Assembly (NCBI GenBank): GCA_016717855.1
Contig: JADKEV010000032.1
Coordinates: 1 to 64,000, forward strand
Origin: Betaproteobacteria bacterium
GTDB lineage: Bacteria; Pseudomonadota; Gammaproteobacteria; Burkholderiales; Casimicrobiaceae
Direction: 5' to 3'
DNA: 64,000 nucleotides
This document shows positions 10,057 to 18,569 of the stretch, in pieces; the first letter of the stretch is position 1; each line of letters begins with the position of its first letter. The notes beneath the pieces are model-generated. The model had not been told where the DNA came from. It did not search any database and saw only the letters and a program-made list of their open reading frames with translations. A program made the translations under genes and the position numbers.

Positions 10057-11415
10057 TCAGGCGCCGCGCAGGAAGGCCCCGGCCTGCTCCGCCGTGCCGG
10101 CGGCGGACCGGATGCAATCGCCGATCGAGACGCCACCGCGATAGTTGGCGCAGAAGAAAAGTCCCGGCAGGTCGCGTTCGGCTTCCTCGATCTGCGCGAT
10201 CCGCGCCAGGTGGCCCAGCGTGTACTGCGGGATGGCGCGCGGCCAGCGCCTGACTTGCATGAATTCGGCGTGCGGCGGGGCGCCCAGGATGTCCGCGTGC
10301 TCGGCCTGCACGGCTTCGGCTATTTCCGCGTCGGAGCCTTGCGCGAGCGCGGGCTGGCGCATGCCGCCGGCAAACGTCGTCAGCAGGTCGAAACCGTCGG
10401 GCGCGCGCCCCGCGAACAACGTGCTGGAAAAAATCGTCCCGAGTATCCGCCGGCCCTCGCGCTGGGGCACCAGAAAGCCGAAGCCGTCTAGCTCGCGCGC
10501 GAGCGTGCCCTTCCGGTAGGCGCTGGCCGCCACCGCCACCGGCGGATACGGAATGGCGCCGAGCGCGGCCGCCGCGCGCGGCGCGAATGGCGCGGTCAGG
10601 GTCGCGGCAGCGTACGCCGGCAGCGCGAGAACCACGGCGCGCGCGTGAAACTCGCCCAGCCCGCCGGGGCCCCGGCTGCGAACCAGGAAGCCGCCATCGC
10701 CCGGTTGCACGCTTAGCGCCTCGGCGCCGGCTTCGACCCGGCGCAGGCGCCGCGCAAGGGCATCGGTCAAGGTCTGCATGCCGTCGCGGAAGGCGAACAT
10801 CGCAGCGGACTGCTTCGACTTCTCCGGATCGCGGGCGCGGGCGCGCGCCCCGAGCAACTGGCCGAGGATCAGGCTGCCGTGCTTCTGTTCAAGTTGATGG
10901 AGCTTCGGGAACGCCGCGCGGACGCTGAGCCGTTCCGGGTCGCCGGCGTACACGCCGGCCACGAAGGGATTGATCGCGCGGTCGAGGAACTCGGCGCCCA
11001 GCCGGCGGCGGACGAACGCGGCCACCGACTCATCGGCTGCGGCCGGGCTGCGCCCGATGAACGGCTCGCGCAGCAGCCGCAGCTTGGCGCCCGCCGAAAA
11101 CAGTGGCGTGGCCAGGAACGCCGCCGGCGAGAGCGGCAGCGCGCGCAGTTGTCCCTGCTGCAGGATGTAGCGATTGCGCGCCGCCGGTGCGGCGTCGATG
11201 CGCAGGCCGGCGATGCCCAATTGGTCGAGCAGGGCGCCAATCAGCGGCGTGGTGTCGAGCGTGCTGTTCGGTCCGGCTTCCACCAGATAGCCGTCGGTGC
11301 GCGCCGTGCCGATGGTGCCGCCGGCCCGGCTCGCCGCCTCGAGCACCAGGACATCGCGCCCGCCCTTCTGCAATCCCCAGGCGCACGCCAGGCCGGAGAT
11401 CCCGCCGCCGACCAC
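10057..11415 (-). CDS. hemY: Protoporphyrinogen oxidase, HemY type
   Basis: A 452-residue (or slightly longer) FAD amine-oxidase-fold protein that oxidises protoporphyrinogen IX to protoporphyrin IX in heme synthesis. It has the dinucleotide-binding GGGISGLACAWGLQ at the very N-terminus, AGPNST, the INPFVAGVYAGDPERLS segment diagnostic of HemY/PPOX, and the C-terminal GGVSIGDCI FAD loop. The GTG at 11415 is the first standard start, yet the Rossmann strand (DADVIV) begins upstream of it. A CTG at 11433, preceded at good spacing by AAGAAGGG, may be the true start. The frame follows the TGA of the cytochrome c gene with no other stop between. Confidence 0.85.
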   Translation of the reverse strand: MVGGGISGLACAWGLQKGGRDVLVLEAASRAGGTIGTARTDGYLVEAGPNSTLDTTPLIGALLDQLGIAGLRIDAAPAARNRYILQQGQLRALPLSPAAFLATPLFSAGAKLRLLREPFIGRSPAAADESVAAFVRRRLGAEFLDRAINPFVAGVYAGDPERLSVRAAFPKLHQLEQKHGSLILGQLLGARARARDPEKSKQSAAMFAFRDGMQTLTDALARRLRRVEAGAEALSVQPGDGGFLVRSRGPGGLGEFHARAVVLALPAYAAATLTAPFAPRAAAALGAIPYPPVAVAASAYRKGTLARELDGFGFLVPQREGRRILGTIFSSTLFAGRAPDGFDLLTTFAGGMRQPALAQGSDAEIAEAVQAEHADILGAPPHAEFMQVRRWPRAIPQYTLGHLARIAQIEEAERDLPGLFFCANYRGGVSIGDCIRSAAGTAEQAGAFLRGA

Positions 11416-11436
11416 GATGACGTCGGCGTCCAGCGT

Positions 11437-12102
11437 TCAGCCCTTCTTGCCCGCCGGCTGCGCCCGCCGGAACATGTAGACGATCGCATTGCGCAACTCG
11501 GCGTCGCTGATGTTGGCCAGGCCGCCGCGCGCGGGCATCGCGCCATGGCCGTTCGCCGCCGACAGCACCGTCGCCTCCAGCCCGTTCTTCAGGCGCGGAA
11601 TCCAGGCCTGCGTGTCGCCGATCTTCGGCGCGCCGTCGACGCCCTTCTCATGGCAGTGCGCGCACTGCATCTGCACGATCTGCTGGCCGGTGCGGGGGCC
11701 GGCCGGCTTGGTCTTGCTCGTGGGTTCGATCCACTTGCCGCCCGACATATTGACCATGTAGGTGATTGCGCGCTCGATCTCGGTATCGGTCAATCCTGGG
11801 TTGCCGCCATGGGCGGGCATGTCCCGTATGCCCTTCAAGGCGACCTGCGTCAGGCTGGTGAGGCCCTGCGCGGCCAGCTTTCCCCAGGCATTCTTGTCGC
11901 CGATCTTCGGCGCATTCTTCTCGCCGGTGGCGTGACACGTCCCGCACGTCGCGGCGACCACCTCGCGCCCGGACTTGTCGGCGCCCTGTGCCATGGCGCA
12001 GGGCGCGGCGGCGGCCGCCGCCAGCGCGATGCACAACGCAAGCAGGCGCCCGGGCGCCCGCGCGAATGCTGCATCACTCCCTGGATGCGTCCTGTTCTTC
12101 AT
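11437..12102 (-). CDS. Diheme c-type cytochrome (cytochrome c5/c4-like)
   Basis: A 221-residue periplasmic protein. A signal peptide (hydrophobic run LLALCIALAAAAAA, cleavage likely after AMA) precedes two cytochrome c domains. Each has a heme-attachment motif, CGTCH and CAHCH, and a downstream Met ligand in DMPAHGG and AMPARGG. The domains look like an internal duplication (APKIGDKNAWGKL versus APKIGDTQAWIPRL). The ATG at 12102 is chosen for its signal peptide and a GAGGAA ribosome-binding site about 8 nt upstream. It should carry electrons to a terminal oxidase or reductase encoded elsewhere. An FNR-type site about 100 bp upstream suggests oxygen control. Confidence 0.88.
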   Translation of the reverse strand: MKNRTHPGSDAAFARAPGRLLALCIALAAAAAAPCAMAQGADKSGREVVAATCGTCHATGEKNAPKIGDKNAWGKLAAQGLTSLTQVALKGIRDMPAHGGNPGLTDTEIERAITYMVNMSGGKWIEPTSKTKPAGPRTGQQIVQMQCAHCHEKGVDGAPKIGDTQAWIPRLKNGLEATVLSAANGHGAMPARGGLANISDAELRNAIVYMFRRAQPAGKKG

Positions 12103-12200
12103 CACTGTAGTTCCTCGATCACTGCACAAGCCAGATCCCAATCCGGGTGTCCTCACCCGCCCAATGCAACGCAGTCTACGCCGCGCCATGCCCCGCAGAA

Positions 12201-12214
12201 TTGACATGGATCAA
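12201..12214 (-). promoter_or_regulatory. FNR/ANR-type binding site
   Basis: TTGACATGGATCAA matches the TTGAT-N4-ATCAA consensus of FNR/ANR/DNR regulators with one mismatch. It is centred about 105 bp upstream of the cytochrome c start on the minus strand, suiting activation of that gene under low oxygen. It also lies 230 bp upstream of the GlcG-like gene on the plus strand, which makes control of that gene less likely. Confidence 0.5.
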
Positions 12215-12443
12215 CGCGCTACCGCCGCCAACATACAGGGGATCGGCTCGATCGACCGGAAAACGTGGTTTGTCCCCTGTTTGCAGTTTGCTACAGGACA
12301 AGAAAAAAACGATCTGGCGACTGTCTGCCGGTTGCCCTGCGAGTAAGATCGATGGATCGCCCGCGTCCGCTGGGCACCGGACTGCTCCGGCAGCACGCAA
12401 CGGCCGGGCGAACCTGCATTCGCAATCAACCGGAGTCAATGCC

Positions 12444-12935
12444 ATGTTCAAGACCATCGTTGCCGCAACCCTGATCGGCATGTGCGCCGCTGCGCACGCG
12501 GCGGAAGGAACGTTCGCGATCAAGTCGCTGACCCCCGAGACCGCGCTGACCGCGGCCCGGGCGGCGCTGGAGCAATGCCGCAAGGACGGCTACCAGGTCG
12601 CCGTGGCGGTGGTCGACCGCGCGGGAATCACCCAGGTCTTCCTGCGCGATCGATTCGCCGGCCCGCATACGGTCGATTTTGCCGTGAACAAGGCGTGGAC
12701 CGCGGTCAGCTTCAGGCAGCCGACGGCATCCCTCGCCACCGAGACGCAACCGGGCAAGCCGATGAGCGGGATTCGCAACCAACCGGGCGTGCTCGCGGCC
12801 GGCGGCGGGCTGGTGATCGAAGGCGGCGGCTCGCTGTTCGGCGGCATCGGGGTCTCCGGCGGTCCTGGCGGCGACGCCGACGATGCCTGCGCGAGAGCCG
12901 GCCTCAAGGCGATCGCCGACGCCGTGGAGTTCTGA
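12444..12935 (+). CDS. Secreted GlcG/HbpS-family heme-binding protein
   Basis: A 163-residue protein with a clear signal peptide (MFKTIVAATLIGMCAAAHA, cleavage before AEGTF) and a GlcG/HbpS (DUF336) domain. Diagnostic stretches are VAVAVVDRAG, the FAVNKAWTAVSF helix, and the Gly-rich GGGLVIEGGGSLFGGIGVSG ending. HbpS-type members bind heme or help sense redox stress, and GlcG itself has no settled function. The exported form seen here fits a periplasmic heme- or small-molecule-binding role. It is followed only 7 bp later by a racemase gene, so they are likely one operon. Confidence 0.8.
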   Translation: MFKTIVAATLIGMCAAAHAAEGTFAIKSLTPETALTAARAALEQCRKDGYQVAVAVVDRAGITQVFLRDRFAGPHTVDFAVNKAWTAVSFRQPTASLATETQPGKPMSGIRNQPGVLAAGGGLVIEGGGSLFGGIGVSGGPGGDADDACARAGLKAIADAVEF

Positions 12936-12942
12936 GCACACC

Positions 12943-13638
12943 ATGAAGGTCATCGGCCTGATCGGCGGCATGAGCTGGGAGTCCACTGTTCCGTACTATC
13001 GCCAGATCAACGAGACCATCAGGGAGCGCCTGGGCGGACTGCACTCGGCGAAGATCATTCTGTACAGCGTCGACTTCCACGAGGTCGAGCGCATGCAGCA
13101 CGCCGGCGACTGGCAAGCCGCCGGGGACCTGCTGGCCGGCGCCGCGCGCACGCTCGAAACCGCGGGCGCCGATTTCCTGGTCCTGTGCACGAACACCATG
13201 CACAATGTCGCCGATCGGATCGAGTCGGCCGTCGCGATCCCGCTGTTCCACATCGTCGATCCAACGGCGGCGGCGATCAAGCGCGCCGGACATGCGACCG
13301 TCGGCCTGCTGGGCACGCAGTTCACGATGGAACAGGCGTTCTACCGCAACCGGCTGCGCGAGCGCCACGGCCTGGAGGTGCTGGTGCCCGGACCGGCCGA
13401 GCGTGCACTGGTCCACCGCATCATCTACGACGAACTGTGCCAGGGCGTCGTTCTCCCGGAGTCGCGTGCAACGTACCGCCGCGTCATGGCCGACCTGGCG
13501 GCACAGGGCGCACAGGCGATCATCCTAGGCTGCACCGAGATTTCGCTGCTGGTCGGCCAGCAGGACGCCGGCGTCCCGCTGTTCGACACCACCGCCATTC
13601 ACGCGCACGCGGCCGCGAACGAGGCGCTCGCCGGCTGA
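12943..13638 (+). CDS. Aspartate/glutamate racemase family protein
   Basis: A 231-residue Asp/Glu racemase fold protein close to YgeA/RacX. The N-terminus MKVIGLIGGMSWESTVPYY is characteristic. Two catalytic cysteines are visible in LCTNTMHN and LGCTEIS, each on the Asn/Thr-flanked loops used for two-base proton transfer. It should interconvert L- and D-forms of an acidic or other amino acid without PLP. It starts 7 bp after the GlcG-like gene. The exact amino acid is unknown, as broad-specificity relatives (YgeA on homoserine, RacX on Lys/Arg) exist. Confidence 0.87.
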   Translation: MKVIGLIGGMSWESTVPYYRQINETIRERLGGLHSAKIILYSVDFHEVERMQHAGDWQAAGDLLAGAARTLETAGADFLVLCTNTMHNVADRIESAVAIPLFHIVDPTAAAIKRAGHATVGLLGTQFTMEQAFYRNRLRERHGLEVLVPGPAERALVHRIIYDELCQGVVLPESRATYRRVMADLAAQGAQAIILGCTEISLLVGQQDAGVPLFDTTAIHAHAAANEALAG

Positions 13639-13728
13639 CCGCCGGCCGTGCGGCGGCGCGCAGCAGCGCCAGGCAGTTGCCGCACCGCCGCCAACAACGC
13701 GCCCCGGCCATCCCACCGACATCGCGCC

Positions 13729-15429
13729 ATGAACGACGCACTACCGCTGTTGCGCACGCTGGCCGAGACGCTGGACAGTCTCGATGTCGCCGTCGCTGTC
13801 TTCGACGATGCCGACTGCGTGCTGCTGTGGAATCGCGCGTTCCTGAAGTTCTTCCCCGAGCACGCGGGGCATATCCACGAGGGCGAGCCCTATCGCGCCA
13901 ACCTGCGCCGCTTCTACGAGGGCCGGTTGAGCGCCGCCGAACTGCCCGCGATAGAGCGCTACATCGACGAGGGCGTCGCCCGGCATCGCACCCAGCAGCG
14001 GCCGTTCGCGTTCGAGCACCGGGGCCTGCGGCTGCGAGCAGCGTCGCTGCCCCTGCCCGGCATCGGCCGCATCCGGCTCTGGCAGGCGGACGCCGCGCCC
14101 GGCGGGGTCGCACTCACCGTCCCACCAGGCAGCCCACCCATCGACGGCACCGCGGTGTTCGATCATCTGGCCGAAGGCGTGATGGTGACCGACGCGGACC
14201 ACCGCATCGCGTGGGTCAACGAGCCGTTCGTCCTCATGTACCGGTTCACGGACCGGGCGGCCGCCGCTGGCGGCACGCTGGAAGATGCCTATCGGACCGC
14301 GTGGCACGGCCAGGAAGCCGGGGATCCCACGCTGTTCGAGCGCGGCCTGGCGATACTCATCGAGAGCCTGCGCTACGCCGGCGCAACCTTCGAAGTGCCG
14401 CTGCCCGGCGCGCGCTGGAACCGGGTCGTCGAACAGAAGAGCCCGGACGGCAGGAGCTTCTTCGTCCACGTCGACATCACCGAGCTCAAGCGCCAGCAGG
14501 AAGAGTTGTTGCGCGCCGAACGCCGGGCCCGGGACAGCGAGCGGCTGCTCGCCGACACGCTGGAGCGCATGGAGCAAGGCATCTTGTTGATGAATGCAGA
14601 GCGGGTGGTCGGGGGGTGCAACCGGCGCGCGATCGAACTGCTGGGCCTGCCCGAGGAACTGATGGCGTCCCGGCCGTCGTTCGATGCGGTGCTCGCCTAC
14701 CAGCTGTCCACCAACGAGTTCGCGCACACGCCGCAGGACATCCACGACTTCATCCTGTCGGGCCGGATACTCGACCGGCCGAGCAGCTACGACCGCAAGC
14801 GGCCGGACGGCCGGATCATCGAAGTCCTCACCGTGCCCGTCGAAGGCGGCGGCGCGCTGCGCACCTACACCGACATCACGGACCGCAAGCGCGGCGAGGA
14901 GCGCATCCGCCATATTTCGCGCCACGACGGACTGACTTCGCTGGTCAACCGGGAAGTATTCCTGGAGCATCTGGCGGGCGCGGTCGAGGCATCAGGCGTT
15001 GGCGGCGAGGCCTTTGCCGTGCACTTCATCGACCTCGACCGCTTCAAGCCGATCAACGACCGCTTCGGCCATGCCGTGGGCGACAAGGTGCTGGCGCTGG
15101 TGGCCGAGCGGATGCGCAGTATCGCGCGCGAGGTGGACGTGGTCGCGCGCATGGGCGGCGACGAGTTTGCGATCCTGCAATACGGCGTCGAGCGGGCCAG
15201 TGGCGCGCTGCATCTCGGGCGCCGCGTCCTGGAGGGCATCGCGCAGCCGATGGACATCGAATCCCACCAGCTCGTGGTGGGCGCCTCGATCGGCATCGCC
15301 CGCTATCCGGCCGCGGGCGGCGATCCGGACACGCTGCTGCGCCACGCCGACGCCGCCATGTATGCGGCCAAGGCCAGCGGCGGCAACTGCGTGCGGACAT
15401 ACGAAGCCGGGGACGGCGCGCCGTTGTAG
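13729..15429 (+). CDS. PAS-domain diguanylate cyclase
   Basis: A 566-residue soluble signalling protein. Three PAS-like sensor modules occupy about residues 10-390 (VAVAVFDDADCVLLWN, GVMVTDADHRIAWVN and GILLMNAERVVGGCN mark their starts). A GGDEF domain follows. The active-site GGDEF is intact at 476-480, and an RxxD inhibitory site is present at 467-470, so the enzyme should make cyclic di-GMP and be product-inhibited. No transmembrane segment is seen, so it should sense a cytoplasmic ligand or redox cue. The ATG at 13729 is chosen because the first PAS begins there. It lies about 90 bp after the racemase. Confidence 0.9.
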   Translation: MNDALPLLRTLAETLDSLDVAVAVFDDADCVLLWNRAFLKFFPEHAGHIHEGEPYRANLRRFYEGRLSAAELPAIERYIDEGVARHRTQQRPFAFEHRGLRLRAASLPLPGIGRIRLWQADAAPGGVALTVPPGSPPIDGTAVFDHLAEGVMVTDADHRIAWVNEPFVLMYRFTDRAAAAGGTLEDAYRTAWHGQEAGDPTLFERGLAILIESLRYAGATFEVPLPGARWNRVVEQKSPDGRSFFVHVDITELKRQQEELLRAERRARDSERLLADTLERMEQGILLMNAERVVGGCNRRAIELLGLPEELMASRPSFDAVLAYQLSTNEFAHTPQDIHDFILSGRILDRPSSYDRKRPDGRIIEVLTVPVEGGGALRTYTDITDRKRGEERIRHISRHDGLTSLVNREVFLEHLAGAVEASGVGGEAFAVHFIDLDRFKPINDRFGHAVGDKVLALVAERMRSIAREVDVVARMGGDEFAILQYGVERASGALHLGRRVLEGIAQPMDIESHQLVVGASIGIARYPAAGGDPDTLLRHADAAMYAAKASGGNCVRTYEAGDGAPL

Positions 15430-15460
15430 CGTTGATGACGCGTGCTGGGGACGTAGCACC

Positions 15461-15597
15461 GTAGGATGGGTGGAGCGCAGCGATACCCATCTCGTTGAAT
15501 TGTACGGAACCGGTGTCGTGGCACGCTCCCCTGGGCGCACCCGAAAAGTCGCGCCCGAGTCGGCAGATGGGTATCGCTGCGCTCCACCCATCCTACG
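15461..15597. repeat. MITE/BIME-like element, full copy 2
   Basis: Left end 15461-15491 and perfect inverted right end 15566-15596, with a 74-bp interior. The interior starts with TCGTTGAATTGTACGG and ends with GCGCCCGAGTCGGCA. These subterminal motifs recur in the copies at 33.8, 49.9 and 55.4 kb, so the interior is homologous as well as the ends. It lies between the diguanylate cyclase and the propeller protein. The rest of the 300-bp gap holds only the leader of the next gene. Confidence 0.85.
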
Positions 15598-15732
15598 AAA
15601 TTCCGGTGCAGGCTCTTGTCGTCTCGACGGGACCGGCGCGATGGGATCCGTCCCGGCATAGGTACAATGCGCGCTCGACCAACCACGCAGCAGCGCGGGC
15701 CGGCCCGTGCTCATAACCGGGGGTACCACAAG

Positions 15733-18228
15733 ATGCTTGATCATCACGTGCCGCGGAGTGGCGGGTTCGCGCAGGGCCGCTGTGCGCCGACGGGTTTGCC
15801 GGTCGCTGTCGCCGCATTCGTGGTGTTAGTGGCCCTCGGCGGAACAGCCACCGCCATCGCCGGCATCAAGCATTGGACCACGAACGGCCCCTACGGCGGC
15901 GACATCAGGACCGTCGCCGTCGATCCGTCGGCGGCCGGCACGATCTACGCCGGCGGCTACGGTGGCGTGTTCAAGACCACCAACGGCGGCGCGAACTGGA
16001 GCCCGGCGAATGCCGGATTCTCGTTCAACGCCGCCCCGTATCTGCTGGTGACAGCGCTGGCGATCGATCCGGCCAGTCCCCAGACGCTCTTTGCCGGAGA
16101 AACCAATGGCATCTACAAGAGCACGGACGGCGGCGCGAGCTGGTCGGCGGCGGGGTTGGCGCTGGTCGGCTCCCTCGTCGATGCGGTAGCGATCGACCCG
16201 GCGGCGCCGAACAAGGTCTACCTTGCGGGCAATGGCGGCATTTATCGCAGCAGCGATGGCGGCAACAGTTGGACCAAGTCCGTCGCCGGCCTCAACGGCG
16301 CGAGGACCTATTCGATCGCCGTAGCGCCTGCTGCAATCTACGCGGCCACCAACGGCGGCGTGTTCAAGAGCAGCGATGGCGGCGCGACATGGACTGCGGC
16401 CAACACAGGTTTCGGCGCCGGAAGCCCGTGGACCTTTCACATCGCGGTGGATCCGGTCGCGCCAGCGACCGTATACGCCGCGCGCAGCGGGCTTTACAAG
16501 AGTGTCGATGGCGGCGGCAACTGGACGAAGGCGGACGCCGGCATTGCCGAGGGCGAGGTCACGCGGTTCGCACTCGATCCGCAGACGCCGGCTACCCTGT
16601 ACGCTGGCGCCTATCTCGGTGGCGTCTACAAATCCACCGATGGCGGCGCCAGCTGGACGGCGGCCCGGACCGGGCTCGGCAGGCGTCAGATCAATGCGCT
16701 CGCCGTCGACGCGCGCGGAAGCGGCACGGTGGTCGCCGCCACGGCGGATGGCGTCTTTCGCAGCGCCGATGGCGCCGCGAACTGGGCCGAAGCGAACCAT
16801 GGCCTGGCCAACGTCAATGTCGTCGTCGTCGCGGTCGACCCGCTCTCTCCAGTCACAGTCTATGCCGGCACGCGCGGCCAGGGCGTCTTCAAGAGCACCG
16901 ACGGCGGCAGCAGCTGGGTGAACAGCTCGAACGGACTCCGCGAGTATTCCGGCTCGACCGACTGGATCGTGTCGCTGGCGATCGACCCGGTCACGCCGGG
17001 TACGGTGTATGCCGGCACCAACTACTTCGTGTTCAAGAGCATCGATGGCGGCGCGACGTGGTTGCCCTCGCGCACCGGCGTCAGCTCGTATCTGCAGGTG
17101 CCGTCGCTCGCGATCGACCCGGCCAACCCATCGCACATCGTCGCCGGAACGCTGAATGGTGGCGTGCATCGCAGCAACGACGCCGGCGCGAGCTGGATCA
17201 CCGTATCCACCGGCATGCCGGATTTCCCGAGCGTCCTCGGGCTCTCGTTCGGCAAGACGACGCCGCCTTCGCTCTGGGCCGCCGTCCATCCGCGTTTCGG
17301 CGGCGGCGACAGCATCATGAACAGCACCGACGGCGGCGCGACGTGGTCATCGACCTATCCCGGATTCAATCCCACCGGCAGCCTGGTCTCCGCCCTCGAC
17401 TTTCTGCTCAACACGGCCAAACTGAGCTCGTTGACCCTGGGCTCGACGGAGAGCTTCATTCCTCCCTTCACGCCGCCGTTCCCGACGACGACCGGCGCCG
17501 ATCTTGCAGATTGCCTTCCGATCACGATCCTGTTGCTGGATCCGAACTCGGCGAACGCCGGCTATGTCGGCGCCGCATGCGGCGTGCTCCAGGGCACGAG
17601 CGCGCAACTGACCGCGATCAAAGACGGCCTGCCCCAAGGCCCCAAGGTCAACTCGCTGGCGATCACGCCTTCGGGCAATGTCCTGTACGCGGCGCTCGAG
17701 GGCGGCAGCGTCTACCAGTACAGCTCCGGCGCGGCGCTGGGCGTGGTGACCGAGTTCTACAACACGCCGCTGGACAACTATTTCATCACCGCCGATCCGA
17801 ACGAGGCCGCGGCGATCGACAACGGCGCCGCGGGTCCCGGCTGGGCGCGCACGGGCGCCGGCTTCAATTTCAATTCGGGCGGCGACTCCTACGTCTGTCG
17901 CTTCTACGGCAGCATCGTGCCGGGTCCCAACTCGCACTTCTACACGGTGAGCAGTCCCGAGTGCAACGGTCTGAAGGCGCTGCAGGCGGGCACGCCGGCG
18001 TCACAGCCGCGATGGAACTTCGAGAGCCTCGACTTCATCTCGACGCCGCCGGTCAACGGCGCCTGTCCGGCCGGCACGGTGCCCATCTATCGCGCCTACA
18101 ACAACGGGCTCGCGCGACATGTGGACAGCAATCACCGGATCACGGTCAGCGCTGCCGGCATCGCCGAGGTGGTCGCGCGCGGGTGGGTCAGTGAGGGAAT
18201 CGTGATGTGCGCGCCCGTAGCGCCGTAG
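15733..18228 (+). CDS. Secreted sialidase/BNR-repeat beta-propeller protein with DUF5648 end
   Basis: An 831-residue protein. An N-terminal hydrophobic segment (about residues 22-45) acts as signal or anchor. Then come about ten BNR/sortilin-like repeats with the consensus G(V/I)(F/Y)KSTDGGxxW, alternating with AIDPxxPxTVYAG strands, typical of multi-bladed propellers. The last 160 residues hold FYNTPLDNYFIT and SHFYTVSSPEC, the DUF5648 repeat signature. No catalytic Asp-box enzyme residues beyond the repeats are evident, so this is probably a binding or adhesion protein and not a sialidase. The ATG at 15733 is chosen by the membrane segment. The next gene carries the same DUF5648 module. Confidence 0.8.
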   Translation: MLDHHVPRSGGFAQGRCAPTGLPVAVAAFVVLVALGGTATAIAGIKHWTTNGPYGGDIRTVAVDPSAAGTIYAGGYGGVFKTTNGGANWSPANAGFSFNAAPYLLVTALAIDPASPQTLFAGETNGIYKSTDGGASWSAAGLALVGSLVDAVAIDPAAPNKVYLAGNGGIYRSSDGGNSWTKSVAGLNGARTYSIAVAPAAIYAATNGGVFKSSDGGATWTAANTGFGAGSPWTFHIAVDPVAPATVYAARSGLYKSVDGGGNWTKADAGIAEGEVTRFALDPQTPATLYAGAYLGGVYKSTDGGASWTAARTGLGRRQINALAVDARGSGTVVAATADGVFRSADGAANWAEANHGLANVNVVVVAVDPLSPVTVYAGTRGQGVFKSTDGGSSWVNSSNGLREYSGSTDWIVSLAIDPVTPGTVYAGTNYFVFKSIDGGATWLPSRTGVSSYLQVPSLAIDPANPSHIVAGTLNGGVHRSNDAGASWITVSTGMPDFPSVLGLSFGKTTPPSLWAAVHPRFGGGDSIMNSTDGGATWSSTYPGFNPTGSLVSALDFLLNTAKLSSLTLGSTESFIPPFTPPFPTTTGADLADCLPITILLLDPNSANAGYVGAACGVLQGTSAQLTAIKDGLPQGPKVNSLAITPSGNVLYAALEGGSVYQYSSGAALGVVTEFYNTPLDNYFITADPNEAAAIDNGAAGPGWARTGAGFNFNSGGDSYVCRFYGSIVPGPNSHFYTVSSPECNGLKALQAGTPASQPRWNFESLDFISTPPVNGACPAGTVPIYRAYNNGLARHVDSNHRITVSAAGIAEVVARGWVSEGIVMCAPVAP

Positions 18229-18233
18229 CGCGC

Positions 18234-18378
18234 CGTGGGATGGGTGGAGCGCAGCGATACCCATCTGCCGATTCGAAGTGCGCCGGTCAACTTTCGCCCT
18301 GAATCAGGACTCGCGGGGCGCTCGAGGTTCCATGCATCCCAACGATGATGGGTATCGCTGCGCTCCACCCATCCTACG
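18234..18378. repeat. MITE/BIME-like element, full copy 3 (opposite orientation)
   Basis: Terminal repeats at 18234-18264 (with one substitution near its outer end) and 18347-18377. The interior is in the opposite orientation to the 15.5-kb copy: read on the minus strand it ends GCGAAAGTTGACCGGCG then CGAATCGGCAG, matching the right-hand subterminal motif. It sits six bases after the stop of the propeller gene, so it may terminate that transcript. The rest of the 340-bp gap contains a promoter candidate. Confidence 0.82.
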
Positions 18379-18475
18379 GGCCTGCGGCCGCTACTCCCCC
18401 GACGGCCACCATCCAGCGCGCGACCCTTACGCAGAGCCGAGCCTGATCCCTGCTCCTTTGTTCGCCCTACGGTAG

Positions 18476-18503
18476 TTGACGTTTTATGCAAATGGCATAC
18501 ACT
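18476..18503 (+). promoter_or_regulatory. Sigma-70-type promoter for the DUF1800/DUF1501 operon
   Basis: TTGACG at 18476-18481 and TACACT at 18498-18503 are separated by 16 bp and lie about 70 bp upstream of the ATG at 18570. The stretch is AT-rich compared with its surroundings. The assignment rests on sequence match alone. Confidence 0.45.
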
Positions 18504-18569
18504 GTGCCAGGCCGCGTCATATTTCTTGGCACGGAGCGATGATGCACGGAGCGGATCGAAGGGGAAGCC

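Noticed and set aside
11437..11439. Cytochrome c-HemY fusion read through the TGA
   Set aside because: The cytochrome is periplasmic and HemY acts at the cytoplasmic side, and both proteins are complete; coupled translation is a better explanation.
15733..18228. Active sialidase
   Set aside because: Only the BNR/Asp-box-like repeats are visible; the catalytic Arg triad and Tyr/Glu pair could not be found.
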